From assembly GCA_947499715.1 (NCBI GenBank), contig CANMPL010000007.1, positions 62,001 through 126,000 on the forward strand: a DNA stretch of 64,000 bases, written 5' to 3'. The DNA is from an uncultured Paracoccaceae bacterium. Its GTDB lineage: Bacteria; Pseudomonadota; Alphaproteobacteria; Rhodobacterales; Rhodobacteraceae. This document shows positions 45,947 to 54,805 of this stretch, one piece after another. A model generated the notes under the pieces. That model saw only the letters and a list, made by a program, of their open reading frames with translations. It was not told where the DNA came from and made no database searches. Each line of letters opens with the position of its first letter. The first letter of the stretch is position 1. The translations under genes and the position numbers were made by a program.

Positions 45947-46561
45947 TTAAGCGCTGGCTTGCTTTCGGGATAAGCGCCGGCGGCTCCAGTACAAGGCGCG
46001 ATAGGCTTCCAGCAGTCCAAGTGGCAGGAAATGCACAAGCGCCGGGCCGATTCCGCCCCAGTCATGAAGCGCGGCCCAATGGACCAGCGTCAGCACAGCA
46101 GCCAGATAGGTCCAGCGCTGCAATTGCTTCCACCGCGGCCCCATGAGCCGGACGAAATAGTCCATTGATGTTACGGCCAGCGGAATGAAGATCACGAAGG
46201 CGACCCAACCGGTCCAGATGTATAATCGCGGAAGCTCTGCGATCACGCGGTTCATGGTCTGTAGGTCGATCAGGTAGTAGAGCGTGTGCAATGCAGCGTA
46301 TCCGAACGCGGCCACACCGAAGTAGCGACGGTTCTTCTTCAGCCATAGCGGCCCGCGCCAGCCCTTGAAGATCAAGACCAGCGGGGATGCGAGCATTGCG
46401 ATGATCATGAACCGCGCAGAGAACTCTCCGGTCGGATGCAGAAATTGCGCATAGACATCAGGATCGTCCGATCCGGTCACAGCTGCGATAAAGCCAGCCG
46501 CGGGGAGCGCAAGCAGCACCCAGAGCCAATAAGGCGAAACCGCTTTGAAAAATGCGCTCAC
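45947..46561 (-). CDS. Ferric-reductase-like transmembrane haem protein (MsrQ/YedZ-like)
   Basis: A 204-aa integral membrane protein with about six helices. GTG at 46561 overlaps the upstream stop (GTGA). The ferric-reductase-like domain is suggested by His in QFLHPTGEFSARF, GYAALHTLYYLID and TLVHWAALHDWGG, which could bind haem. MsrQ passes electrons to the periplasmic MsrP; no msrP gene is next to it here. The following NmrA-type and secreted proteins could be functional partners, but this is inference. Confidence 0.82.
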   Translation of the reverse strand: MSAFFKAVSPYWLWVLLALPAAGFIAAVTGSDDPDVYAQFLHPTGEFSARFMIIAMLASPLVLIFKGWRGPLWLKKNRRYFGVAAFGYAALHTLYYLIDLQTMNRVIAELPRLYIWTGWVAFVIFIPLAVTSMDYFVRLMGPRWKQLQRWTYLAAVLTLVHWAALHDWGGIGPALVHFLPLGLLEAYRALYWSRRRLSRKQASA

Positions 46562-47424
46562 GTCGCCTGCCCTGCCGCGACGTTGCGCAGACCGCCAAAA
46601 TAGTCGTCCCAGCTTTGATGTGCTCGACCAGCCGCGGCTTCGAAATCGCTGGGCACGTCAAAGACGCCGCTGCGGATGCCTTCGTAGATACCCGCAATGA
46701 TCGTTCCCATCATGTCGCCCAAGGCTGCACGCCGATCGGCACGGTATGCCTCTACCGACATCGCGCGATAGGTCAGGTTGGTGCCAAAGGCGTCATTGAG
46801 ATGCGCGGCAAGTTGCGCCTGGGTCAGGGGCGTTCCGTGCAGAAGGTAGGTCTTGCCATGATGCGCATCATCCAGCGCCATGTTGGCGTAGGCCGCTGCC
46901 AGTTCGCTGCGGACCGTATAGCCACACACACCGTCACCGGCAGAATTCGCGATTTCACCGTCGGCCTTATAGGTTTCGATATACTCGACATCTGGCTCGA
47001 TATAGATGCCATTTCGGCCCACGGTCCAGGCAAAGCCTTGGTCACGGATGTCAGCCTCGGTTTGGCGGTTGCTTTGAATGACAGGTGAAAAGGCGGTCCC
47101 TTCCGAGGCCCCCTGAACACTGGTATACACGATCCGCCGGACGCCTGCATTTTTTGCCGCTGTCAAAGCAGATCGGTGTTGATCGGTGCGCACCTCAGGT
47201 GATGTGTTCAGTGACACCATGACCAGCGTGTCCACACCCGCGAGAGAGGCCTCAAACGAAGAGGTGTCGCTGTATTCCCCTGGTCGAACGTCGATCCCTT
47301 GTAATTTCACCTTGTCCGGGGATCGCGCAAGCCCAACGATGGGTCGCCCGTCGTTCTTCTCCAGCAACGCGCGGGCGATCATGTCGCCCAACTGGCCAGA
47401 GACGGCTGTAACAGCAATGGTCAT
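46558..47424 (-). CDS. NmrA-type NAD(P)-binding protein (QorB-like)
   Basis: A 288-aa atypical short-chain dehydrogenase. The Rossmann N-terminus is TIAVTAVSGQLGDMIARALL, with the loop GLARSPDKVK and YTSVQGASEGTAF; the family includes NAD(P)H:quinone reductase QorB and redox sensors. No Tyr-x-x-x-Lys catalytic pair is obvious, as usual for NmrA-like proteins. It overlaps the MsrQ-like gene and is preceded by a small membrane protein. Confidence 0.85.
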   Translation of the reverse strand: MTIAVTAVSGQLGDMIARALLEKNDGRPIVGLARSPDKVKLQGIDVRPGEYSDTSSFEASLAGVDTLVMVSLNTSPEVRTDQHRSALTAAKNAGVRRIVYTSVQGASEGTAFSPVIQSNRQTEADIRDQGFAWTVGRNGIYIEPDVEYIETYKADGEIANSAGDGVCGYTVRSELAAAYANMALDDAHHGKTYLLHGTPLTQAQLAAHLNDAFGTNLTYRAMSVEAYRADRRAALGDMMGTIIAGIYEGIRSGVFDVPSDFEAAAGRAHQSWDDYFGGLRNVAAGQAT

Positions 47425-47486
47425 GGCTATTTCTCACGTTTTGATATGTGGGTTGGGCGAGATCGCTTTTCGCCCAACCAGTGACT

Positions 47487-47879
47487 TTAGGCTGGCTTTC
47501 GCCAAACAAGAACAATCGCAACGACGCCCAAGATCGCAAAGACGAGGCCGGCGATTGCTGCAACTCTGACGTCAGCCCCACCAATGAGCCCCATGAAAAT
47601 CGCATCATGCCCATTCATGAAGGCCATACCGAAACCGCCCATCATCACGATATGGCGCAAGCCAGTGACCGCACCGATCAATGCGATCAGGATGACGGTC
47701 ATTTGCCGTCCAAGAAACGCGCCCGCTGTTTCCCCAAGCGATAAGGCCGGGTCCACGAGGTTGATCAGACCCGGATTTGACGTCGGGTTGCCATAGGCTG
47801 GAAGTGTTGCCGCGAGCATGACAAGCGCCATGAGGCCGATCAAAATGCGGGGCAGAAGATAGTCTTTATTGAGCGCCAT
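47487..47879 (-). CDS. Small four-helix membrane protein
   Basis: A 130-aa membrane protein. AAGGG eight bases before the ATG at 47879 sets the start. Helices include RILIGLMALVMLAATLPAYG, MTVILIALIGAVTGLRHIVM and IAGLVFAILGVVAIVLVW. It resembles the DUF4345/DoxX-like class of small membrane proteins but I cannot assign a family. It is in the LysR-linked minus-strand cluster. Confidence 0.75.
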   Translation of the reverse strand: MALNKDYLLPRILIGLMALVMLAATLPAYGNPTSNPGLINLVDPALSLGETAGAFLGRQMTVILIALIGAVTGLRHIVMMGGFGMAFMNGHDAIFMGLIGGADVRVAAIAGLVFAILGVVAIVLVWRKPA

Positions 47880-47957
47880 GTTCGGGCCCTTCTTGTTGAG
47901 AGTTTGAGCAAACAAAACCTGGTCGCGCCGGACCTGCCAGAGCGACCAGGCATATGT

Positions 47958-48506
47958 TTAGAAGTCGACAGTGAGCGAACCACCGTTTGCGGAGATCTTG
48001 TTCAGATCGGTCCCTTCACCCACGGTGATAACAATGCCGCCGTTTTCAAAGGTGAATTCGGACGCCATGCCTTCAACGAAGGCGCCAGCCGTCGTGATCG
48101 TTGTGCCTGGTGCGATGAGGTCGACACTTGCCGCAAAGTTTTCGTCAGTCGCGTCGGACAGACTGGCAGACGCAATCTCCTGGTCGAACTCGAAATAGTA
48201 ACGATCGAAGGTCGTGTCGTCATATTCCGTGATCATCAGTTTTTCGAGCTCGGCTACGAGCGTCATTGTCAGGCTGCTGCTGGTGAAATCCACGTCATAG
48301 ACCTGAAACGCGAAACCGGGCAACTCAACAGCGTCGGTGATTTCCACCGGGCCCTTGGCGTCAACCGTCATCTGGGCACCGTTGGTGGCTTGCCCATTTT
48401 GGAACGAATTGACGGCATTGTTGACCGTGTTTGCCATGTCGGCACTGGCCGGTGCGGCAAGCGCAACGACGGACGCAAACGTCATTGCAATTTGGGTGAT
48501 CTTCAT
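47958..48506 (-). CDS. Secreted protein of unknown function, 182 aa
   Basis: A 182-aa exported protein. The signal peptide is KITQIAMTFASVVALAAPAS, cleaved near ASA. The mature part is acidic and beta-rich (LPGFAFQVYDVDFTSSSLTM, EFTFENGGIVITVGEGTDLN), without cysteines or catalytic motifs. I do not recognise a family. It lies between the small membrane protein and an NTF2-like protein in the same direction. Confidence 0.78.
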   Translation of the reverse strand: MKITQIAMTFASVVALAAPASADMANTVNNAVNSFQNGQATNGAQMTVDAKGPVEITDAVELPGFAFQVYDVDFTSSSLTMTLVAELEKLMITEYDDTTFDRYYFEFDQEIASASLSDATDENFAASVDLIAPGTTITTAGAFVEGMASEFTFENGGIVITVGEGTDLNKISANGGSLTVDF

Positions 48507-48542
48507 CAGTTTTTCCTTTTCATTTGGAAATCAAAGGCGGGC

Positions 48543-49040
48543 TTACCCGCGGTTGTGATAGGCTTGGCTCAGCGCGAAGCTGTCTTCGAACCAGTGCCAA
48601 AGCACGACCTGGCCGTCGCGGACCTTGGCGCGCAGCGCAAAGCTGAACTCGCCGATTTCCTGGCCACTGGCGGTTGTCACACCATTCATGACGCCGAAGA
48701 CGGCGACCGTATCACCAGAGGCAAAAGCGTCGGTGTTTTCCCATTTGGTGGTCTGCAGACCGGCCCCAAAGACGCCAAGGAATTCAAAGATTGCTTCTTT
48801 GCCCTTGGTGTCGCCGTGAATCCACGGCACGGTCATGTCACCTTCGTTGTGCCAGACCATATCATCCGCCATCAGCGGCGACATTGCGTCTGGTCCTTCG
48901 TTCATGGCTGCCATAAATGCCATGACGGTATCAAATGAGGCTTGGCTTGTTTCGTCCATTGTTTGTGCTCCTGCATGTTGGGCGAGTATTGCTGCGAGCG
49001 CGCTCGCAATTGAGGTTTTCAATAGAAATCGTCGGTTCAT
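48543..49040 (-). CDS. NTF2-like (SnoaL) protein with Tat-like signal
   Basis: A 165-aa protein. GAAGAGG ahead of the ATG at 49040 sets the start; the N-terminus RRFLLKTSIASALAAILAQH looks like a Tat signal. The rest fits the NTF2-like/SnoaL cone fold: FDTVMAFMAAMNEGPDAMSP, MVWHNEGDMTVPWIHGDTKG and the C-terminal DGQVVLWHWFEDSFALSQA. Family members are isomerases, hydrolases or binding proteins; a ligand cannot be named. It is in the LysR-linked cluster. Confidence 0.82.
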   Translation of the reverse strand: MNRRFLLKTSIASALAAILAQHAGAQTMDETSQASFDTVMAFMAAMNEGPDAMSPLMADDMVWHNEGDMTVPWIHGDTKGKEAIFEFLGVFGAGLQTTKWENTDAFASGDTVAVFGVMNGVTTASGQEIGEFSFALRAKVRDGQVVLWHWFEDSFALSQAYHNRG

Positions 49041-49108
49041 GTCGTCCTCTTCTTGAAGGCTATTGTGGGGTTCAATTCTTGTTGGCGTCGTTGGCGGGTG
49101 GTCATGGA

Positions 49109-49429
49109 CTATCCGCGCTTTGGTGTTTGAGTATCCGGAATAGCACATTTCTCAGGTTGCCATTCCAGAAGTGGGTTTTCGCGAAACGCAAAGCGCTCAA
49201 AATGCCGGCTGACCACGTCAACGACCTGTTCAAGTTGGACCGTATCGTTGGCCGACGCGACGAGCGTCAAAATGTCGTCGTGCACTGACAGCCGACATTG
49301 ACCAAATGGAAACTTGATAGTCCCGACACGTTCGTCGTGCTGTGCGGGGACACGTTGTGCAAAGTGTTTGCACAGCGTCACAAGATAACGTGCTGCGTAC
49401 TCAGTTTCAAAGGTCGCGGTGGCGTTCAT
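49109..49429 (-). CDS. DUF2218 family protein
   Basis: A 106-aa protein matching DUF2218: AARYLVTLCKHFAQRVPA, GTIKFPFGQCRLSVHDDIL, LEQVVDVVSRHFERFAFRE and a conserved Trp near the end (LEWQPEKC). Members often accompany siderophore or iron genes, but their role is unknown. Forty-six bases upstream lies a second copy of the lysR promoter region (49475-49527), so this gene probably heads a transcript running through 45947. Confidence 0.85.
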   Translation of the reverse strand: MNATATFETEYAARYLVTLCKHFAQRVPAQHDERVGTIKFPFGQCRLSVHDDILTLVASANDTVQLEQVVDVVSRHFERFAFRENPLLEWQPEKCAIPDTQTPKRG

Positions 49430-49474
49430 AAACTCGTTCCTCTCGGTCGTGAGAAGACACTATGCGCTTGACCG

Positions 49475-49527
49475 TAATTTGAGTATTCGTCGATTTCTGA
49501 AGTTATAGTTCGGACAAGCGGAACAAT
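49475..49527. promoter_or_regulatory. Second copy of the LysR divergon control region
   Basis: This 53-base block matches 51983-52035 at 41 of 53 positions without gaps, including AGAAGTTA-like and AGCGGAACAAT segments. In the lysR copy the block ends at the start codon; here the ATG position reads ATC and no regulator follows. Confidence 0.65.
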
Positions 49528-49594
49528 CCCAAGAACAGTGTCGCGGTCGCCGTAACAGGCCCGCAAAGCGCCAAAAATGATTGCGATTTTCATG

Positions 49595-50692
49595 CTAAGG
49601 AGACGTTAAAGTCACCTTGAAGGTGACCTCGTCAACCTCGCGCGCCGGGGTGCCAACGGCATGGTCCAGGACCTCGCGGAAATTGTTGCCCGCCACGTCC
49701 TCAAGCGTTGCATCGACGGCGACAAGAATCTCTGGATCAATCCAGACATCGTCGGGAACAAATCTCCAGACCGACCCATTCTGCAAGACACTTACCGACC
49801 CGCCGATGGGCCGTCCGCGCGTGTCTTGGACGACAATCGCGTGACGCAGTTGAACATGATCGAAGGGACGATCAAACCGAATGTCCAGCGGGTCAAGCGT
49901 GCGCAAGCGCGGCGCAGAGGCAACCCACCTCTCGGGGTCCGGTCGCGTGCGAAGTGGGTCACCGACAACAAAGGCAGCGCGAAACCCCTTGTCCAAAGTG
50001 GCCCCATTTGCGCCGGGCCAGCCATCACCAACCACCAGTGCGTAGCTTTGGCCACTTTCCAACGCTGGCCCAAGTTCCAAATTCGTTGCAACGCCACGCT
50101 TGATCCGGCCGGGATCCATCAAAAGTGTAAGACGCGTCCGATCGCGGTTCCAAAGTTCTTGCTTGAACGACATGAATGCCGCCCGATCCTCTGTGCCATC
50201 AGCGCGTTGCAATGCAATGAATTCCTCGGCCCGATGTGGCTGCATGGGTCTTGCAAATTCAATATAGAACCGAAGCGTGTTTTCGGGGATGACAGGACCA
50301 CTTGGATAGATCGCAACGACCTCTGGCTGCTCTGGCAAACTGTCCAGTCCAACAACGAATTCCTTGATCGTCGTGCCCATTATCAGTGCGGAATAGACTT
50401 GGCCCTCGATGAAGGGAAAAGCAGGTGCAAAGTATGCCAGGTCCCCTGCGACACGATAGCGCCCAGTGACCGGTGACCGCCCCTCGCAACACGCAGACGC
50501 GGGACCGACAAACACCCTAAGACCGTCGGAAGGCGCAAGAGATCCCAGATTTTCCAACGGAATTGAAACCGCGCCGCTCGTGTGTTCCGGCACCCCGAGA
50601 CCGCCCTCTTCTGCAAGGACGATCCCGGGAGAAATGGCCAGAAAAGTAGCTGTTAAGACAAGCCTCCAGCGTTTCAAACACCCACCCAGCAC
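49595..50692 (-). CDS. Secreted protein of unknown function, Ig-like (365 aa)
   Basis: A 365-aa exported protein starting at a GTG three bases after the upstream gene. A signal peptide (LVLTATFLAISPGIVLA) is followed by two Ig-like (SbsA-type) segments: FYIEFARPMQPHRAEEFIAL with RTRLTLLMDPGRIKRG, and LDIRFDRPFDHVQLRHAIVV with an extension. A Cys pair is seen in SACCEGRSP. It probably acts in the periplasm or outside. No catalytic motif is visible. It is coupled to the 50696 gene. Confidence 0.78.
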   Translation of the reverse strand: MLGGCLKRWRLVLTATFLAISPGIVLAEEGGLGVPEHTSGAVSIPLENLGSLAPSDGLRVFVGPASACCEGRSPVTGRYRVAGDLAYFAPAFPFIEGQVYSALIMGTTIKEFVVGLDSLPEQPEVVAIYPSGPVIPENTLRFYIEFARPMQPHRAEEFIALQRADGTEDRAAFMSFKQELWNRDRTRLTLLMDPGRIKRGVATNLELGPALESGQSYALVVGDGWPGANGATLDKGFRAAFVVGDPLRTRPDPERWVASAPRLRTLDPLDIRFDRPFDHVQLRHAIVVQDTRGRPIGGSVSVLQNGSVWRFVPDDVWIDPEILVAVDATLEDVAGNNFREVLDHAVGTPAREVDEVTFKVTLTSP

Positions 50693-50695
50693 GGG

Positions 50696-51928
50696 TTACT
50701 TGTCCTGCCAGTACTGCGGAAAGTCGAATTCCGCGACGAGGTTGTGAAGGCGGTTCGGAAACCCGTTGAAGTTCGAGTCCATGTTCAAGCTGCCGGTGTA
50801 GATATCGCGGGTCAGCGACACAAAAAGGTTGTCACCAAGACTGGCCATTTGCAGCGACATACCGTCGAACATGACCGCTTTTCCTGTGTCCCCAACCGGC
50901 ATGATCGGCATGGTGTCTGACTTACCGCCTTCAGGCAGATCGCCCTTGGTGTAGCTTTGCGCGCCGTTCAGACTGGACACCGGAATAACGTGCGGCGACC
51001 GGCTGTTGCTGGTCAGGAACAAGGTCTCTTCCCCGTTCAATGAATAGCTCAGCATATCAAGCGGCTGGCCATTCCCGTAATCCATGATGGTGCGCGCGGA
51101 AATCTTGGCGCCGTCGACGATTTCATCAAGACCGATCAAGACAATCGGGCTGCATGTATAGGCGGCGACAAGCGTAGGTTCGCCGTCGATCTCGTGAATG
51201 GACATCGCGCGAATGGGCGCACGTGTTTCGAATTGGTCGTGCGAGATGTGATACATCTCTACGTTCGCCGCCGACTGCGTGCCGGTGAACGGATATGGCA
51301 TCCGGCGCAAGGTGGACAAGAAGTTGTCAAAAGCGACGCCCGAGACAAAAAGTTCACCATCGTGAAATTCCATATCCATAATCGCAAGAGAGCTCAGCTT
51401 GACTTCGCCCTTTGCCTCATCACGCACAAGTGGCGGCATCTGTCCAAGGCCGCGCGGGCGGAACGTGGTTTCCTGGTCGGGGTAATGATCCAGCATCTGT
51501 TTTTGAAAGGTCAGGGACGACAGGTCAACAACGTCGATCTCACCGGCCTGCGACACCCGAATGACGGCTGGCGCTGACTCAAAGTTTCCGATGCGCGTGA
51601 CGGAAATGTAGATCTCAGCGCTCGTCGGATGGACCGCCATATCGTTGATTGCGACCGCGCTGGAAGGTACGCCCAGCACGTCAGCAATTTTGACATCAAT
51701 GTCGCCGATATTGACCGGGGCGACCTGACCGGGGGCCGTCGCCTCTGTCATCTCAAACGCAAAAATCGCGCCGCTATAATTGTCACCAACAAACAACGTG
51801 CCATCATCTGCGAACTCTAACGCGCCAGCAAACTTAAGGTCTGCCCCTGCTGCATGAGCAAAAGGTGCCATACCGAGCGGCAGCGCCGCCACGACAGCGG
51901 CAAGTGCAGTGCTTTTCAGATTTTTCAT
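50696..51928 (-). CDS. Exported beta-propeller-like protein
   Basis: A 410-aa exported protein. GGAGG ten bases before the ATG at 51928 sets the start; the signal peptide ends near FAHAAG. The rest has propeller-like repeats with small Asp/Gly turns (LEFADDGTLFVGDNYSGAIF, AINDMAVHPTSAEIYISVTR, MDMEFHDGELFVSGVAFDN), as in SMP-30/NHL-like or quinoprotein-like sensors. A conserved Cys in AAYTCSPIV is noted. It is divergent from lysR and likely its direct target. Confidence 0.8.
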   Translation of the reverse strand: MKNLKSTALAAVVAALPLGMAPFAHAAGADLKFAGALEFADDGTLFVGDNYSGAIFAFEMTEATAPGQVAPVNIGDIDVKIADVLGVPSSAVAINDMAVHPTSAEIYISVTRIGNFESAPAVIRVSQAGEIDVVDLSSLTFQKQMLDHYPDQETTFRPRGLGQMPPLVRDEAKGEVKLSSLAIMDMEFHDGELFVSGVAFDNFLSTLRRMPYPFTGTQSAANVEMYHISHDQFETRAPIRAMSIHEIDGEPTLVAAYTCSPIVLIGLDEIVDGAKISARTIMDYGNGQPLDMLSYSLNGEETLFLTSNSRSPHVIPVSSLNGAQSYTKGDLPEGGKSDTMPIMPVGDTGKAVMFDGMSLQMASLGDNLFVSLTRDIYTGSLNMDSNFNGFPNRLHNLVAEFDFPQYWQDK

Positions 51929-51982
51929 CTCAGTTTTCCTCCGATTGTGCGCATCCATTATTGCACTCTAGGCAGCATCCGA

Positions 51983-52035
51983 TAATTCGACTATTCGCTG
52001 AATTCAGAAGTTACTGGTTGGAAGAGCGGAACAAT
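51983..52035. promoter_or_regulatory. LysR divergon control region
   Basis: The gap between the propeller gene and lysR contains ATAATTCGACTATTCG and GAATTC symmetry, then AGAAGTTACTGG and GGAAGAGCGGAACA ahead of the lysR ATG. It is the reference copy for the block at 49475. Confidence 0.6.
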
Positions 52036-52918
52036 GATTGACCACCTTAAGCAGATGGCCATCTTTGCGCGCGTTGTCGACGAAGGTTCCTTTCGCGCCG
52101 CGGCCAAAGACGTCGGCCTATCGCCATCGCGTATCAGTGAGACTGTTTCCGATCTCGAAGAATACCTTGGGGTCACCCTGTTGCACCGCACCACCCGCAA
52201 GATCGCTCTGACAAATGAAGGCCGCATGTTCTATGGCCGTGTGGTCGAAATGCTGCGCAGTGCCGAAACCGGGCTGAACGAGTTGAACGCGTTGTCGCTG
52301 GAACCGGTGGGCGCACTCAGGATATCGTTTCCCGCATTCCTGGCCGGAGGGCCGCTGACCGCCGCAGTCGCCTCGTTCACCAAATTGCATCCCAACGTCG
52401 CCATCTCGGTTGTCTATTCTGACAACCGTGTAGGCCTGCTTGAAGAAGGCTTCGACATGAGTATCCGTGTGGGATGGCTTGCCGACAGTTCAATGATGTC
52501 TCGCAAGCTGGCCGACGGACAGCGCGTCCTTGTCGCAGGGACCGAATACGCCGCCCATCGCCCCAAACCCCAGCGGCCGGGTGATTTAGAGGACTGGGAC
52601 TGGATCCGGTATCGAAACCGCTCCGACGTGACAGTTTTCACAAGCCCCGATGGCAAAGAGGAAAGCGTCACCGGCAATTCACAGGTCGAGGTCGACAGCA
52701 TCGATGCGCTTTATCACCTGGCAATGATGGACGCCGGGGTGACAGTGCTGCCCTCCTTCCTTGCCCGACGTGGCGAAGAGGCCGGTACATTGGTGCGCCT
52801 CTTGCCGGACTGGACACTTCGCCCCCTTGGAATTTTCGCAGTCTGGCCGGACAAGTCTCGACGGGAAAGCCTGACCCTGTTGTTTGTCAGATACTTGGCC
52901 GAACGGGAAATCTGCTAA
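52034..52918 (+). CDS. LysR family transcriptional regulator
   Basis: A 294-aa LysR-type regulator. The N-terminal winged helix is MAIFARVVDEGSFRAAAKDV followed by GLSPSRISETVSDLEEYLGV and LLHRTTRKIALTNEGR, typical of the DhaT/AaeR-like group. The effector domain covers about 90-290. It is divergent from the exported propeller gene, the standard LysR arrangement, and probably controls the minus-strand cluster. The inducer is unknown. Confidence 0.95.
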   Translation: MIDHLKQMAIFARVVDEGSFRAAAKDVGLSPSRISETVSDLEEYLGVTLLHRTTRKIALTNEGRMFYGRVVEMLRSAETGLNELNALSLEPVGALRISFPAFLAGGPLTAAVASFTKLHPNVAISVVYSDNRVGLLEEGFDMSIRVGWLADSSMMSRKLADGQRVLVAGTEYAAHRPKPQRPGDLEDWDWIRYRNRSDVTVFTSPDGKEESVTGNSQVEVDSIDALYHLAMMDAGVTVLPSFLARRGEEAGTLVRLLPDWTLRPLGIFAVWPDKSRRESLTLLFVRYLAEREIC

Positions 52919-53037
52919 AGCGCGACTGGTGCGACCTCGACCAACGATGGCCCCTGCGCCAGCGCATACATCGGGTTGCGCACCGCCATCACAAGACAAC
53001 TGTCAGAGGCCCAAAGACGACGAGCCTCTGCGTTCAT
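52915..53037 (-). pseudogene. Possible 3' remnant of a gene (40 codons)
   Basis: A minus-strand frame of 40 codons opens at 53037 with NAEARRLWASDSCLVMAVRN and ends GPSLVEVAPVAL; its stop overlaps the lysR stop. It reads like the C-terminus of a larger protein, preceded by a stop codon. I cannot name it. The rest of the gap up to the tRNA (53038-53295) holds nothing that I can support. Confidence 0.3.
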
Positions 53038-53295
53038 ATGTTCGGCATCTAACTCCGTTCTTCGGGCCTATCTCATTGCATCTGCGTATTTGCTGAATGA
53101 CTTGGTGCGTAATCTGCAGCTCTCGCACATCATTGCCAGCCACGACCCACCTTGTCGCTTGAGTAACGTCGCCGTCGAATGTTCCTCCTCAGATCCTTGG
53201 CATTTTTGGCGCATAAGTGCTGTGGACAGTTTTCACAGCAAGCAGCACGAATTGCGCCAATCGCGAATGCATCTGATAGTTCGAACAGAGTGAAT

Positions 53296-53371
<76 letters not shown>

Positions 53372-53399
53372 CTGAAGGGGATTTAGGCGATCCTTGCAG

Positions 53400-53960
53400 C
53401 TATTGCAACAGGCTCTGTGCACCATCTTTGACATGCCACACAACACCCTGCCCGCCTTGCGCCGTGCCAACTGTCAATGCCGCCTCACCCACGATCAATG
53501 ACCGCATCATCCGACTGGTAATCCCGTGGGTGAAAATCACGCTCGGCCCCGGCAAATCGCTCAGGAAATCAGTGACGCGCCGCTTCAACCCGTCAAATCC
53601 CTCGCCGCCCGGCGCCATCTCATATTGCTGAATATAGGGATCAGCGCCTTCGGGCAGCGGCAAATCGCGCCGGTAAAGCCCAGACCATTCTCCCACCCCA
53701 ATCTCGCGCAATCGATCATCTGTGCGGATCTCGTGCATCAGATGGCCAGCCGCAATGCCTGCGGTCTGAAATGCGCGCCCTGACGGGCTGCTCAGACAGG
53801 CAAACCCCTGCAAATCCAGACTGCGCAAAATCTCGCCCTGCCGTGCGGCCTGAATCTGTCCCTTCTGCGTCAGCGGCGAATTCAACCACCCCTGCATCCG
53901 GTCCGCCGCATTCCACTCCGTCTCGCCATGACGGCAAATATATAACTCAGGATAACTCAT
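53400..53960 (-). CDS. Histidine phosphatase family protein
   Basis: A 186-aa branch-1 histidine phosphatase (phosphoglycerate-mutase-like). The RHG motif is YICRHGETEWNAADR, with the second Arg in SPSGRAFQTAG, the Glu in DDRLREIGVGEWSG and the second catalytic His in VIFTHGITSRMM. All four core residues are present. Substrates may be phosphorylated metabolites such as alpha-ribazole phosphate or sugars, not determinable here. It lies between two tRNA-Val genes. Confidence 0.92.
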   Translation of the reverse strand: MSYPELYICRHGETEWNAADRMQGWLNSPLTQKGQIQAARQGEILRSLDLQGFACLSSPSGRAFQTAGIAAGHLMHEIRTDDRLREIGVGEWSGLYRRDLPLPEGADPYIQQYEMAPGGEGFDGLKRRVTDFLSDLPGPSVIFTHGITSRMMRSLIVGEAALTVGTAQGGQGVVWHVKDGAQSLLQ

Positions 53961-54005
53961 GGCCCGCGCCTACCTCAGGCCGCGCACACGGTCCAGCCTC
54001 CGGCC

Positions 54006-54109
54006 CTTCTTTTGGCCACAAATATCCCGGGGGAATCAGCTTGCTGATGGGGGCTGGCCCCCGACGCGCGGGGCACCCGCGCCAAACATCGCGTGCGCGT
54101 CAGCGCCCA
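54006..54109 (-). repeat. Dispersed intergenic repeat copy C
   Basis: Plus-strand reading starts TTCTTTTGGCCACAAATATC, continues CCGGGGG and has the hairpin GGGGGCTGGCCCCCG and the tail GCGCCAAACATC. It lies upstream of the histidine phosphatase gene on the minus strand and downstream of tRNA-Val(CAC). Confidence 0.65.
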
Positions 54110-54160
54110 TGTCTTAAAACGCAAAACACCGGCGCGCAACGCGGCCGGTGCTTGAAATTC

Positions 54161-54235
54161 TGGTGGGTGATAAGAGATTTGAACTCCTGACATCTTCGAT
54201 GTGAACGAAGCGCTCTACCACTGAGCTAATCACCC
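54161..54235 (-). tRNA. tRNA-Val (CAC)
   Basis: The reverse complement starts GGGTGATTAGCTCAGTGG. The stem CTTCG/CGAAG encloses TTCACAT, giving anticodon CAC (Val). The T-arm reads AGGAGTTCAAATCTC and CCA is encoded. It differs from the tRNA-Val at 53296 throughout. Confidence 0.97.
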
Positions 54236-54247
54236 ATGCGCGCGGAT

Positions 54248-54667
54248 TTAGCCCTCATCGCCGTCCGCTGCAACCCCGCTTTTATCCGGTGACGCACCAT
54301 GCCCCGCACCATCCTTCATGGTCCGGATCTTCACCGTCAGCACTTGCGCGCCTTCACTCAGGTCCTTTGACTTGATCACCTTGACTTTGCCCAAAGGTGG
54401 CAGGTTCAGCTCATCCCCCCGCATCAAGGCCTCGCCCAGTTCCATCAAGGCCGCTTCAATCGCCGGCTTGGCATCGCGCCGCTTCACACCGCTGCGCCCC
54501 ACCGCATTGTCCAGAAACGCAGGCTTCTTGATCACATCGCCGGACACGACCGCCGCCGCCGCAGTCACGACCTTGGGCTTGGGCGTTTTCACCTTGGCCA
54601 TGGCCTCTTGGGATGCTTTTGGCTGCACGTTTAGCTTCACGGTTCCGTCTGGATTTTTCTGCGTCAT
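54248..54667 (-). CDS. HU/IHF-like DNA-binding protein
   Basis: A 139-aa protein. AGGATGAGG precedes the ATG at 54667. The C-terminal part (about 65-125) has the HU-like DAKPAIEAALMELGEALMRG and LPPLGKVKVIKSKDL; the N-terminal part is Lys/Ala/Pro-rich and disordered (KVKTPKPKVVTAAAAVV). It may be a nucleoid protein with an extended arm. It sits between tRNA-Val and lon. Confidence 0.75.
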   Translation of the reverse strand: MTQKNPDGTVKLNVQPKASQEAMAKVKTPKPKVVTAAAAVVSGDVIKKPAFLDNAVGRSGVKRRDAKPAIEAALMELGEALMRGDELNLPPLGKVKVIKSKDLSEGAQVLTVKIRTMKDGAGHGASPDKSGVAADGDEG

Positions 54668-54805
54668 CGGCCTCATCCTTCTTATTTTCTGGGTGTATGC
54701 TACCCGTCCGGGCCGCAACCCTCAACCAGCGACGACACCAAGCGCCAATACACAAAAGGGGCACCGCAACGGCGCCCCTTCTGACATCATCAAACTGTCG
54801 CGGGA

